A DNA stretch of 64,000 nucleotides, from the NCBI GenBank assembly GCA_015063885.1, contig SVTH01000003.1:124001-188000 (forward strand), in the 5' to 3' direction. Made by a program: the position numbers and the translations under genes. Positions 39,042 to 48,600 of the stretch are shown here, one piece after another (within the stretch, counting starts at the first letter, position 1; every line of letters begins with the position of its first letter). The DNA is from Oscillospiraceae bacterium (GTDB lineage Bacteria > Bacillota > Clostridia > Oscillospirales > CAG-382). The notes beneath the pieces are model-generated. The model saw only the letters and a program-made list of their open reading frames with translations. It made no database searches and had not been told where the DNA came from.

Positions 39042-40169
39042 ATGAGCATCGGAATCAAACGCGAGGTACTGAAAAAAGGCTGGGGTTTTTTCGACGTCAT
39101 GCACAAGGACCGCAGGGTCGCTCGCATTTATGAGGACGGCAGATGCACCGTCAATTTCCCTTCGTTTATGCCGTACAATTTGTATCTGGAAAGCTCCGAC
39201 GATCTGGACAGCAGGATCAACAATCTGAATAATTTTTATTACTGGTGCTCCTCCCGTGTTTTGACCTTGGACAGAAAGTACGCCAAGGAGATCCTGCGAG
39301 CCATCGGTGCCAGCCAGGCCGTTACGGATAAAGACCGGGCGATGATCGCCGTTTCCTACCACGGCTTATCCTTGACGGACGTTTTTTGGATCCGCCGCGC
39401 AAAGGAGAAGATCTCCTTTGCGGAGTTGAATTTGTACAACCATTCCCTATCGGATGCTTTCGCGGACGTAAGCCTGCGGGGAAGGGATATCACCCTTCAA
39501 AATGCAGAGCTCTTTATGTCCCGGGAAGCGGCGGGAGACGTCGGCACACCGGGCGTTGCTCCCAAGGCATGGATCAGAAAAAACGGAGAGTTTTACCTTT
39601 TGAAGGACGGAGACGAACGGGACGTGAACGCAGAGCTCCTCGCCTCAAAGATCGCGGGATGCTTCCGTGTTGCCTGCGTTCCCTATGAGGAAGACGTTTT
39701 TGACGGGGTTCGGGTATCGAAATGCAAGATCATCACTTCCGTTGAGAAAAGCATCGTCCCCTTCGAATTCATCGAGGTATACTGCACCAACCGGGATCTT
39801 GACAAGCATGCGTACGTCCTGAAAAAGGATCCCTATTCCTACCATATGATGAACGTCATCGATTACCTGGTGGGAAACACGGACAGACATTGGGGCAATT
39901 GGGGCTTCTTCGTGGATAACGCAACGAACAAGCTGCAAGCGCTTTACCCCCTTATGGACTTCAATAAGTCGTTCCTGGCGTACGATACCGTATACGGCGC
40001 AAAATGCCAAACCACCGAACGGAGGATGACCCAGCAGGAGGCGGCAATAGAAGCGGTCAAAAGCGTCGGCTTGAATCAGATCTCCGAAATCCCCCGGGAG
40101 TGGTTCCCCGACAAGGCTCTGCGGGAAATGTTCTTTTCCAGGCTGGAGATCTTAAAAAACGCAAACTGA
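39042..40169 (+). CDS. HipA/CtkA-like protein kinase
   Basis: 375 residues from ATG 39042 (GAGGTGAG upstream). The C-terminal half has the HipA-type kinase landmarks: GTPGVAPKAWI (glycine-rich/P-x-K turn), YLLKDG with candidate ATP-binding Lys, NVIDYLVGNTDRHWGNWGFFVD (catalytic Asp281 and Asn286) and LYPLMDFNKSF (metal-binding Asp306). HipA phosphorylates glutamyl-tRNA synthetase and is paired with HipB; CtkA-type kinases are single. No hipB-like gene precedes it, so it may be a solitary CtkA-type kinase. A lipoprotein gene follows after 26 nt in the same transcript. Confidence 0.85.
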   Translation: MSIGIKREVLKKGWGFFDVMHKDRRVARIYEDGRCTVNFPSFMPYNLYLESSDDLDSRINNLNNFYYWCSSRVLTLDRKYAKEILRAIGASQAVTDKDRAMIAVSYHGLSLTDVFWIRRAKEKISFAELNLYNHSLSDAFADVSLRGRDITLQNAELFMSREAAGDVGTPGVAPKAWIRKNGEFYLLKDGDERDVNAELLASKIAGCFRVACVPYEEDVFDGVRVSKCKIITSVEKSIVPFEFIEVYCTNRDLDKHAYVLKKDPYSYHMMNVIDYLVGNTDRHWGNWGFFVDNATNKLQALYPLMDFNKSFLAYDTVYGAKCQTTERRMTQQEAAIEAVKSVGLNQISEIPREWFPDKALREMFFSRLEILKNAN

Positions 40170-40195
40170 CGAACATACAAAAGGGAGAAAACGCT

Positions 40196-41053
40196 ATGAA
40201 GAAAAAAATCACGCTCCTGATGGCCGTTTTGCTGACGGTTTGCCTGCTTTTGTCCTCCTGCGATACTGTCCCGAAGGATCTTAAGATCCCGGGAGAATGG
40301 CGCGGGGTGGATCACCGGGACGTTTTGATCTTCCGTGAGGACGGCACCTGCGAATACCTGCGCGAGGGTCGGGAAAACGAAGTGATGGCCTGGCGGTACG
40401 ATCAGGAGGAAGGCTGTCTTTACGTGGAGACCCACCGCTTTGAGTTGGATGGGGATTCTATCTACGTGGAATTGTCCCGTTACGGGCAAACACGCTTCTA
40501 CCATCCCGACAGCTATGAAGAAGCCCGCCGTGAATACGGGGAGGCGTTACGGGATGAACTAAAGGAAGCAACGCGCAAGGCGGAAAAAATATCCGCGGGC
40601 GACGAATACGTACTACGGTACGACCGCTGGGATGCGGAGATCACCCTCAAGCTTTTGAACGTAACCTGTGGGGATCAAAACGTAACCTTGGAGTTTGAAT
40701 GCAGGAACACCGGAAAAGAACGGTTTGACCAATCCATTCTGATCACGCCCAATCTCGTCGCACCGTGTCCGTACAGCGGGCTTTCTCAAGTGGGCGGCAT
40801 GGGCTTGTGGCTGGATGAAGAAGGGAACGAGCTGATGGTCCCTGCGGGCGAAACGAAGAAAGGGTTCTACCAAATCGATCTCGGTAAAATCAACTTTTCC
40901 TTCGAGGAAGCAGGAAGCTTTTACGGAGACGTTTTCGGGATCCTTGGCTGGGGCGCAGAGATCGAGGATTCGGTGGACGTCCCCGGTCATGGCTCTTTCC
41001 CCATTTACGGCGACTATCGGTACTACATCGACCTGGAAGAATTTCTCTCCTAA
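40196..41053 (+). CDS. Lipoprotein of unknown function downstream of the kinase gene
   Basis: 285 residues from ATG 40196 (AAGGGAGAA upstream). Signal peptide with lipobox LLLSSC. Residues about 30-95 resemble a lipocalin-like or META-type beta meander (IPGEWRGVDHRDVLIFREDGTCEYL). Later there is a DUF4352-like beta domain (YVLRYDRWDAEITLKLLNVTCGDQNVTLEFECRNTG). There is no catalytic motif. It shares the kinase transcript and ends at a strong bidirectional terminator. Confidence 0.72.
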   Translation: MKKKITLLMAVLLTVCLLLSSCDTVPKDLKIPGEWRGVDHRDVLIFREDGTCEYLREGRENEVMAWRYDQEEGCLYVETHRFELDGDSIYVELSRYGQTRFYHPDSYEEARREYGEALRDELKEATRKAEKISAGDEYVLRYDRWDAEITLKLLNVTCGDQNVTLEFECRNTGKERFDQSILITPNLVAPCPYSGLSQVGGMGLWLDEEGNELMVPAGETKKGFYQIDLGKINFSFEEAGSFYGDVFGILGWGAEIEDSVDVPGHGSFPIYGDYRYYIDLEEFLS

Positions 41054-41059
41054 AGCGCA

Positions 41060-41096
41060 AAAGAAGACGGCATGAAAACCGTCTTCTTTTTTTGTT
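41060..41096. terminator. Bidirectional terminator between the lipoprotein and giant LRR genes
   Basis: AAGAAGACGG/CCGTCTTCTT with loop CATGAAAA, T-run on the plus side and TTTTGCGC on the minus side. Confidence 0.85.
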
Positions 41097-41099
41097 TAT

Positions 41100-44000
41100 T
41101 TAGCCGATCTGCTGCATCAGCAGAACGCAGTCGTAGATGGTGAGGATCCCGTCGAAGTCGAAGTCGAACACTGTCTCCGTTTCGGTATTGCCCACCAGGA
41201 TGGACAGGAGCAGCTGTGCGTCCCCTTCGGTAACGGTTCCGTCCCCGTCCGCGTCGTAGTTGACCGCCTTTTCACGGCGTTCCGTCTCGCCGCAGGAAGC
41301 GCAGGCACGTTCCTCCTTGCCGGGAGCGATATCGTACCACTCCCCGAAGGCGTGACCCGCCGCATCTGCGTAATCGTCCACGTAATCGTGACCGCAAGCC
41401 GTGCAGGTATAGGTGGTGTAGCCCTGTTCGGTACAGGTGGGCGCCGTTACGACGCTTTCGTAGCTGTGCCCCTTTGCGGGGAGCACTTCCGTCTCGCTAT
41501 GGCCGCAATTTGCGCAGTCTCTCCGTACCAAGCCCTCTGCCGTGCAGGTTGCTTCCGTGACCGTGTACCGTTCACCCAAGCTGTGACCCGTAGCGCTGAC
41601 CCGATCCGCCGTATAGTCGTCGCCGCAACGGCAGGTGTAGGTGGTGTAGCCCTCTTCGGTGCAGGTGGGCGGGGTGACCACGCCTTCGTATTGATGGACG
41701 TGATCCAATCTGGGAAGGGTTTCCGTTTGGGTCTCGCCGCAGGTGTTGCAGGTGAAGAGCTTGGTTCCCGTGGTGTCCTCCGTGGGCTGAACGGTCACCA
41801 CGCCCTCATCCCAATCGTGTCCTTTTTCGGGGATGTAATCGCCGACGTAATAGTCGCCGCAATGGCAGGTGTAGGTAACGTAGCCCTTTGCCGTACAGGT
41901 GGAGTCGGTGACCACGCCTTCGTAGCTGTGTCCGGTGGCGGGGATCCGGTCTGCGACGTTGGAATCACCGCAGCGGCAGGTATAGACGGTGTATCCCTCT
42001 TCGGTGCAGGTGGGCGGGACTACCGTTTCTTCGTACTTGTGGACGTGATCCAACGTGGGAAGGGTTTCCGTTTGGGTCTCGCCGCAGGCGTTACAGGTGA
42101 AGAGCTTCGTTCCCGCGGTGTCCTCCGTGGGCTGAACGGTCACCACGCCCTCATCCCAGGCATGGCCGAGAGCGGGCGTTTGCTCCGCCGTATAGCTGTC
42201 TCCGCAATGGCAGATGTAGGTGGTGTAGCCATCCTCGGTACAGGTGGGCTCCGTTACGGCGCTTTCGTAGCTGTGCCCGGTGGCGGGACGCACGTGGGTC
42301 TCAAAATAGCCGCAGTTCCGGCAGTCCATACGCTCCTCGCCGTCGGTGGTACAGGTGGCTTCCACCACGGTATACCAATCGGTGAGGGAGTGCCCCGTGG
42401 CAAGAATCACGCGCGCCTCGTAATAGTCGCAATCCAGACATTCTATGCGCTCTTCCCCAGCGGAAACGCAGGTGGCGTTGGTCACGGTACGCCAATCGGT
42501 GAGGGAATGTCCCTTGGCGTCTACGTAGTCTTCCATATAGGAGCTGCCGCAATGGCAGGTATACTCGGTGTAACCCACGTTGGTACAGGTGGGGGCGATC
42601 ACAGACGCTTGATAGCTGTGACCGGTGGCAGGGAGTATTTGCTGTTCGGAATAACCGCAGACGCTGCAATCCATACGCTCCAAGCCGTCGGAAACGCAGG
42701 TGCCTTCAATCACGGTGTAACGATCACCGAAGGCGTGTCCTTTGGCGTCCACGTAGTCCGCCGTATACCGGTCTCCGCACGCTGTACAGGTATAGGTGGT
42801 GTAGCCCCCTGCGGTACAGGTGGGCTCCGTCACCATGCTTTCGTAGCGATGCCCGACGGCGGGAACCGTGTAGGTCTCGAAGTAGTCACAATACAAGCAG
42901 TCGGTGCGTTCTTCCCCCGCCTCGGTGCAGGTGGCACTGACCACGGTGTACAAATTGCCAAGAGAATGTCCCTTGGCGTCCCCGTCAATTACCGTGTAGG
43001 AGCTGCCGCAATGACAGGTATAGACCACGTAGCCCTCTTCGGTACAAGTGGGCTCGGTAACGAACGCTTGATAGCGATGCCCGGTGGCGGGAACCAAACG
43101 GGTCTCGTAGTAAGAGCAATGCAAGCAGTTGATGCGCTCCTCCCCGTCCTCGGTACAGGTGGCGTAGGTCATGGTGAACCAGTAATCAAGAGAATGTCCC
43201 TTGGCATCCACGTAGCCCGCCGTATACACGTCTCCGCAATGGCAGGTGTAGGTGGTAATGCCCGGTTCGGTACAGGTGGGTTCGGTGACCACGCTTTCGT
43301 AGGTATGCCCGGTAGCGGGGATCGGTTGGGTCTCTGCGTAGCTGCAGCTCGTGCAGTCTCTGCGCTCCAGGCCGTCTTCGGTACAGGCGGCGTATACCTC
43401 GGTGTACCAATGGCTGAAGGTGTGTCCCGTGGGATCTACGTAGCTGTCCACGTAGCTGTCTCCGCAATGACAGGTATGGGTGGTGTAGCCCTGTCCCGTA
43501 CAGGTGGGAGAAGTAACGTTCGACAGGTAGCTGTGGCCGGTGGCGGAAAGCACGTAGGTCTCGAAGTAGCCGCACCGCGTGCAGTCACTGCGTCCCACGC
43601 CGTCGGAAACGCAGGTGGCAGGCGTGACGGTGTACCAATAGCCCAAGGAATGTCCCTTGGCATCCACGTAGCTGTCCACGTAGAAGTCCCCGCAATGGCA
43701 GGTATAGGTGGTATAGCCCTGTTCCGTACAGGTAGGTTCGGTAACGTAGGCTTGATGGCTGTGTCCGGTAGCGGGAATGGTTTGGGTCTCAAAGAAGCCG
43801 CAGACGTGGCAGTCTCTCTGTTTTTCGCCGTCGGAAACGCAGGTTGCGGACACGGTGGTGTGCCAGTTGAAGAAGGAGTGTCCTCTGGGATCCGTATAGT
43901 CGTCCACGTAACTATCGCCGCATTGAGAACAGGTGTAGGTGGTGTAGCCCTGCTGGGTGCAGGTGGGAGCGGTCAGCTTACTGCGGTATTTGTGACCCAA

Positions 44001-47000
44001 GGGCTCTCTGTAATCGTCCGTGTAGGAATCGCCGCAATGGCAGGTATGAGTGGTGTAGCCCTGTTCCGTACAGGTAGGAGAAGTGACGGCCGCTTGGTGG
44101 CTGTGTCCTGCCGCCTCCACGTAGTCTGCCACATAGCTGTCTCCGCAATGGCAGGTATAGGTGGTATAGCCCTGTTCCGTACAGGTGGGAGCAGTGACCG
44201 CGCCTTCGTAGCTATGCCCGGCGGCGGGGATGGTCAAGTCCTCAAGCTGCTCCTTTTTCTCGTTGAAGTCAAGGCCGCATTCACAATGATAGTGCCCCAA
44301 AATACCCTCGGTCAAGCAATCGGGCTGTACGGCCTCGATCCACTCGGAGAAGGTGTGGGCATAGAGGACGGTGCCGTTCAAAAGGCCGCATACGGCGCAT
44401 TTGTGTCCTTCAAACCCGTCTTGCACGCACTTGATATACTCTACGTTGTGCGCCTCCCAAACGTGGCCGTGGAGGCTGTAGGAAACGTAACGGACGTCCC
44501 CGCAGAGCACCTCCTCCACGTAGGGGAAGGCGGAGGGAATATAGTCCGCAAGATCGGTGACGGAGTCTTCCGCCAGAATCACCTCTGCGTTGGCGATCAG
44601 AGAACCGCAGGCGTATTGATCGGTCAGGAGGCCTGCGATTGCGGGAGAGCTCACGTAAACGATCTTCAGCTCTGTGCAGTTCTCAAAGGCGGTGCTGCCG
44701 ATCTCGGTAACACCCGCGGGAATGGTGACGCTCCTGAAGCTTCCGTTATAGAAGGTATATTCGTGAATCACGGTAACGGTATCGGGAAGGACAAGCTCGG
44801 TGATCTCGTTTCCGTCCCGATCCAAAAAGTGAAGGGTGCCGTAATAGTTGGGATAGGAATAGAAATGATGGTCTTCGCCGAACCTGATGGCAAGCCACGC
44901 CTCCACGTCGGCGACGTAAACATCGTCCAGCGCATAACAGCCCGTGAAGGCATAATCGCCAATATGGGTAACGGTGGAAGGGATGGTAATGCTTGCAAGG
45001 CTCTCGCATTCATCGAACGCCCACGGGCCGATAACGGACAGTCGGCTGTCCTCACCAAAGTGAACGGCGGTAAGGTTCTCACACTTATAGAACGCACGCT
45101 CCCCTATTTCGGTGATCCCGGAAGGAAGGGTGATGCTTGTGAGTCCGCTGTCCCGATAGAAGGCGTACTTCCAAATGGCAACGGCGGATTCCCCGTTGAC
45201 GGTTTCCGGAAGGACCAAATCGGGATCGCTTCCCAGGTAAGCCACCACATAGTTGACGCCGTTGTAGGGATAGAACAGATATCCGTCCGCCCGGAACAGC
45301 TTGCTCTCGCCGGTATGCACCTCCAGAGCGTAGTCGGAAAGATGGTTGTACTTGATGGAAACGGAGCCGTTGTTGACCACCTCTGCGAGATGGAAGCAAT
45401 TATAGAACGCACCGGAGCCGATCTCGGAGCAAACACAGCCCTCCGGGAAGGTGACGCTGACAACGTTGGATTCGTAGAACAAATAGTCGGGCACTCTCGT
45501 GACCTTTGCGCCGAATTCTACCGAAAATCCTTTGGAGCCCGCCTTTGTAAGCGGGGCGTAGCTTCCGCTTTGAGGGCATTCCGAGTCTGCGCAATTCACA
45601 GCGTTGAAGACCACCTTTTGCAGATCGAACAGATCCACAAAGGCATTCGGGTGTAATTTGCTCACGTTTTCGGCTATGGTAACGGAAACGACGCGGTTTC
45701 TGTTGAACGCATATTGGTAGATCTCATACGCCTGCCCGTTGCAGGAATCGGGAAGGACCACATCGGCATCGCTTCCCGCATACTTCACCAGGTAATTGAC
45801 GCCTTCGTAGGGATAGAACAAAAATCCGTCGAGCTCAAACACCTTGCTCTCCCCCGTGTGGATCTCAAGAGCATACCTGGCGGTGAAATCCCCCTTCTCA
45901 AGGGAGACCGCAGAGTGGTTGATGATCTCTACCAGGCTGGTACAGTTATTAAACGCAAGGGAATCAATATAGGTAACGGAGGAAGGAATGGTCACGCTCA
46001 CCAGACCGGCGCAATCCTCAAAAACACGGTAATAGAGTTCGGTTACCCCGGAAGGGATGACCAGACGGGTAACGTTATCACAGCGTGAGAAAGCACCGAC
46101 CCCGATGGAGGTAAGGCTTGAAGGGAAGGTCACGCTCTTGAAGGTGCCGTTGCAGAACGTATACGGAGGGATCTCGGTCAATTCCTCGGGAATGACCAGC
46201 TCGGTGATCTCCTCGCCCTTTTCATCCAAAATATGCAGGGTGCCGTAGTAATTGGGATGAGCTTTGTCGCCGGAAAAGGATATGGCAAGCCAGGATTCCA
46301 AGTCATCAATATACACGTCCTTCAGGTTGTCGTCGTACATAAACGCCTCACTGCCTATTTCGGTAACGCCGGAAAGAATGGTAACGCTTTCCAAAGTCTC
46401 GCTGTAGGCAAATGCGCTTGTGCCGATCCGTTCAACGGAGGAGGGAATGGTGACGCTCCTGAAAGCGCAGTGATAGAAGGAAAAAGCGGGAACCTGGGTG
46501 ATCCCTTCGGGAAGTACCACGTCGTTTATCTCGTTACCGTTTTCGTCCAGAACGTGAAGAACGCCGTATCTGTTGGGATGGGAAGGGTACGAGCCAAAGG
46601 AGATGGAAAGCCACGCCTTCAGATCGGTAACGTAGGTATCCTTCAGGTTGGTGCAGTTCTCGAAGGCATAATCGCCCACGGAGGTCAACCCGCCGCCCAC
46701 GCCAAAGGTAACGCTTTCCAGCGCCCGGCAATTGCTGAATGCATAATTGGGAATGGCGGTGATCTCTTTGGGGATCACGAGATGGGTGATCTCCTCACCC
46801 TTTTCATCCAGGAGATGAAGTACGCCGTTGAAATTGGGGCGCTGTTCATCGCTGTAGAACGGGATGCCCATCCATTCTTCCAAGCCCATGACGTATACGT
46901 CCTCAAAGGCACAACGGTAAAACGCATACTCATCGATATAGGTCAGCTTTGCATTATGATCAAAGGTAATGCTCTTGAGATTTTTACACTCTCCGAAGGC

Positions 47001-48128
47001 ATTTTTTTCGATTTGGGTAACGCCGGAGGGAAGGGTGATAGCGGTGAGGCTGTTGCAATAAGCGAATGCATACTCGCCGATAACGGACAGCTGGCTGTTT
47101 TTGCCGAAAGAAACCCGGGCAAGTCTATCGCAGCCGGAGAAAGCCCGCTCACCGATGGTAGACAGGCAGCTATCGTCCTCAAAGGAAACCTCGGTAAGAT
47201 AATTGCAACCGGAGAAAGCCCGCTGTGCGATCCGGGTAACGCTTGCGGGGATGGTCAAGGAGGTGAGGCTGTCACAGCCGTAGAAGAGGCCCTCTTCAAG
47301 GGAGGAGAGCCGGCTGTTCTCTTCGAACGAGACGTCGGAGAGCGCCTTGCAATGATAGAAAGCACTGGTGCCGATCTGGGTAACGCTTGCGGGAACGGTG
47401 ATCGCAGCCAGGCTTTGGCAATCATAAAATGCGTTGTTCCCAATGAGAGACAACAGGCTGTTCTCTTCAAAGGAAATGCTTTCAAGACCGGTACAACCGG
47501 AGAACACTAAGCTCCCCAGCTCCTGAACGCTTGCGGGGATGGTGACGTCGGTAAGACTTTCGCAGCCCAGGAACGCCGCATCGCCGATGGAGGTCAGCAG
47601 GCAGCTTTCGCCGAAGGAAACCCGGGTAAGACCGCTGCATCCGTAAAACGCCTGCTCGCCGATCTCCCTGACGTTGGCGGGAATCTCTATGCTCGTCAGG
47701 CTTGTACACCCGTGAAACGCGTATGGGTCAATATAATACACCATGCTGCCGTCCTCGAAAGTAACGTTTGCAAGGCTTTGGCAGTTATAGAACGCATCGT
47801 CATCGATCAAAGTCACGTCGGAAGAAATGAATATTTCGGTAAGGTTGGCGTAATCCTGAAAAGCACCGTAGCCGATGGTATTTACGCCGTCCTCCAATCT
47901 TACGGTTTTGACGGCGGAAGCGTATTCACTCCACGCCGGAGAAGAGTAGATGCCCCCTTCTCCCGAGACCACCAGCTCTCCGGTGGTTTCGTTGAACGTC
48001 CAGGTCAGATTGCCCGAAGTACCGCTGTGGATCACGTCCTCCGCAGCAGCGGAAAGACAAAGGCAAGCGGTGAGCAGTGCCAGCGTAAAGGCCAACACGC
48101 TTGAAACCAAAAACAGTTTTTTCTTCAT
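41100..48128 (-). CDS. Giant secreted BspA-type LRR protein with Cys-rich repeats and dockerin
   Basis: 2342 residues. Signal peptide 1-29 (cleavage near SAAA-ED). Residues about 60-1200 are BspA-type leucine-rich repeats (LRR_5; units like ITSIGDAAFLGCESLTDVTIPASV, about 23 residues). Residues about 1225-2255 hold an alternating array: 14 type-A units (PTCTEQGYTTYTCHCGDSYV...GHS) and about 12 type-B units (YTV..ATC..DG.ER.DC..CGY.ET..PATGHS), each 30-40 residues. The end (2285-2342) is a type-I dockerin-like pair of calcium loops (DADGDGTVTEGDAQLLLSILVG and DFDFDGILTIYDCVLLMQQ). BspA repeats are linked to adhesion; a dockerin would plug it into a cohesin scaffold or anchor. The Cys array may bind metal or form disulfides. 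Its own promoter is at 48238. Confidence 0.92.
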   Translation of the reverse strand: MKKKLFLVSSVLAFTLALLTACLCLSAAAEDVIHSGTSGNLTWTFNETTGELVVSGEGGIYSSPAWSEYASAVKTVRLEDGVNTIGYGAFQDYANLTEIFISSDVTLIDDDAFYNCQSLANVTFEDGSMVYYIDPYAFHGCTSLTSIEIPANVREIGEQAFYGCSGLTRVSFGESCLLTSIGDAAFLGCESLTDVTIPASVQELGSLVFSGCTGLESISFEENSLLSLIGNNAFYDCQSLAAITVPASVTQIGTSAFYHCKALSDVSFEENSRLSSLEEGLFYGCDSLTSLTIPASVTRIAQRAFSGCNYLTEVSFEDDSCLSTIGERAFSGCDRLARVSFGKNSQLSVIGEYAFAYCNSLTAITLPSGVTQIEKNAFGECKNLKSITFDHNAKLTYIDEYAFYRCAFEDVYVMGLEEWMGIPFYSDEQRPNFNGVLHLLDEKGEEITHLVIPKEITAIPNYAFSNCRALESVTFGVGGGLTSVGDYAFENCTNLKDTYVTDLKAWLSISFGSYPSHPNRYGVLHVLDENGNEINDVVLPEGITQVPAFSFYHCAFRSVTIPSSVERIGTSAFAYSETLESVTILSGVTEIGSEAFMYDDNLKDVYIDDLESWLAISFSGDKAHPNYYGTLHILDEKGEEITELVIPEELTEIPPYTFCNGTFKSVTFPSSLTSIGVGAFSRCDNVTRLVIPSGVTELYYRVFEDCAGLVSVTIPSSVTYIDSLAFNNCTSLVEIINHSAVSLEKGDFTARYALEIHTGESKVFELDGFLFYPYEGVNYLVKYAGSDADVVLPDSCNGQAYEIYQYAFNRNRVVSVTIAENVSKLHPNAFVDLFDLQKVVFNAVNCADSECPQSGSYAPLTKAGSKGFSVEFGAKVTRVPDYLFYESNVVSVTFPEGCVCSEIGSGAFYNCFHLAEVVNNGSVSIKYNHLSDYALEVHTGESKLFRADGYLFYPYNGVNYVVAYLGSDPDLVLPETVNGESAVAIWKYAFYRDSGLTSITLPSGITEIGERAFYKCENLTAVHFGEDSRLSVIGPWAFDECESLASITIPSTVTHIGDYAFTGCYALDDVYVADVEAWLAIRFGEDHHFYSYPNYYGTLHFLDRDGNEITELVLPDTVTVIHEYTFYNGSFRSVTIPAGVTEIGSTAFENCTELKIVYVSSPAIAGLLTDQYACGSLIANAEVILAEDSVTDLADYIPSAFPYVEEVLCGDVRYVSYSLHGHVWEAHNVEYIKCVQDGFEGHKCAVCGLLNGTVLYAHTFSEWIEAVQPDCLTEGILGHYHCECGLDFNEKKEQLEDLTIPAAGHSYEGAVTAPTCTEQGYTTYTCHCGDSYVADYVEAAGHSHQAAVTSPTCTEQGYTTHTCHCGDSYTDDYREPLGHKYRSKLTAPTCTQQGYTTYTCSQCGDSYVDDYTDPRGHSFFNWHTTVSATCVSDGEKQRDCHVCGFFETQTIPATGHSHQAYVTEPTCTEQGYTTYTCHCGDFYVDSYVDAKGHSLGYWYTVTPATCVSDGVGRSDCTRCGYFETYVLSATGHSYLSNVTSPTCTGQGYTTHTCHCGDSYVDSYVDPTGHTFSHWYTEVYAACTEDGLERRDCTSCSYAETQPIPATGHTYESVVTEPTCTEPGITTYTCHCGDVYTAGYVDAKGHSLDYWFTMTYATCTEDGEERINCLHCSYYETRLVPATGHRYQAFVTEPTCTEEGYVVYTCHCGSSYTVIDGDAKGHSLGNLYTVVSATCTEAGEERTDCLYCDYFETYTVPAVGHRYESMVTEPTCTAGGYTTYTCTACGDRYTADYVDAKGHAFGDRYTVIEGTCVSDGLERMDCSVCGYSEQQILPATGHSYQASVIAPTCTNVGYTEYTCHCGSSYMEDYVDAKGHSLTDWRTVTNATCVSAGEERIECLDCDYYEARVILATGHSLTDWYTVVEATCTTDGEERMDCRNCGYFETHVRPATGHSYESAVTEPTCTEDGYTTYICHCGDSYTAEQTPALGHAWDEGVVTVQPTEDTAGTKLFTCNACGETQTETLPTLDHVHKYEETVVPPTCTEEGYTVYTCRCGDSNVADRIPATGHSYEGVVTDSTCTAKGYVTYTCHCGDYYVGDYIPEKGHDWDEGVVTVQPTEDTTGTKLFTCNTCGETQTETLPRLDHVHQYEGVVTPPTCTEEGYTTYTCRCGDDYTADRVSATGHSLGERYTVTEATCTAEGLVRRDCANCGHSETEVLPAKGHSYESVVTAPTCTEQGYTTYTCTACGHDYVDDYADAAGHAFGEWYDIAPGKEERACASCGETERREKAVNYDADGDGTVTEGDAQLLLSILVGNTETETVFDFDFDGILTIYDCVLLMQQIG
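41330..44260 (-). repeat. Alternating Cys-rich tandem repeat array inside the giant LRR gene
   Basis: About 2.9 kb of DNA coding for roughly 26 related units of about 90-120 bp, mostly alternating A and B types. The repeats are visible at DNA level (for example CAGGTATAGGTGGTGTAG recurring on the plus strand). Two units of a third type (WDEGVVTVQPTEDT) are nearly identical to each other, a sign of recent duplication. The array is likely to vary in length between strains. Confidence 0.85.
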
Positions 48129-48237
48129 GATGTTCCTCCGTATTCAAAGCCCGCTTTCATACAAAAACAGCTTCGTGATGAACAAGCAAGATCCCGCAAC
48201 AGACAAAAGCCGGGGCAAGATCCCGTTTGGTTTCTTT

Positions 48238-48266
48238 ATTCTACCACCGTATTGAACAAAAAGCAA
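48238..48266 (-). promoter_or_regulatory. Promoter of the first giant LRR gene
   Basis: Minus strand TTGCTT (48261-48266), 17 bp, TAGAAT (48238-48243). The untranslated leader of ~100 nt holds two copies of GGGATCTTGC. Confidence 0.65.
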
Positions 48267-48346
48267 GGGCAAAACGATGATTTTTAGGTAAAGATATGCA
48301 AAAACCACGCATAACCGACCGCTTGATACCGTCCCGATGGAGGCAC

Positions 48347-48372
48347 AAAAAAGAAGCCGATCGCTCGGCTTC
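48347..48372 (-). terminator. Terminator after the PepSY remnant
   Basis: GAAGCCGA/TCGGCTTC around a four-base loop with a six-T tail on the minus strand. It resembles the terminator at 62711-62734 behind the intact PepSY gene, and is part of the duplicated segment. Confidence 0.8.
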
Positions 48373-48387
48373 TCGTTTGGTTGTTTT

Positions 48388-48600
48388 TTAATCGTCCCAG
48401 TCAAGCTCCTGCTTTAAGATCTTGCCGTCGGAAGTACGGATCTCGTATTCGTACTCGTAGCCGCCGTGGTCAAAGTCGATCTCGTAGAGGGTAACGCCCC
48501 GGTCGATATCCTTTTCCACCCGCAGGCGGGTAACCTGTTCTTCGGTGAGCCCTGCGTGGTTGAGGGCGATGGCGAGGGCTTGGTCTTCCGTCAATTCTGC
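48388..48600 (-). pseudogene. Truncated PepSY gene (C-terminal domain only)
   Basis: About 68 residues from EDQALAIALNHAGLTEEQVTRLRVEKDIDRGVTLYEID to the end EYEIRTSDGKILKQELDWDD, nearly identical to the third PepSY domain of the intact gene at 62748. Only a TTG at 48594 could start it and there is no ribosome site. Upstream the frame runs into sequence that matches the non-coding region below the rubredoxin gene, so about 1.1 kb (two PepSY domains, signal peptide and spacer) has been lost. Most likely a relic of segmental duplication. Confidence 0.8.

Noticed and set aside
41330..44260. Regularly spaced DNA repeats, considered as a CRISPR array
   Set aside because: The repeats are in frame, code for Cys-rich protein units, vary in sequence and have no unique spacers or cas genes.
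41352..45656. 1434-codon open frame on the plus strand
   Set aside because: It is the complement of the Cys-rich repeat array of the giant LRR gene. Its apparent repeats only mirror the real ones, and it has no start signals.
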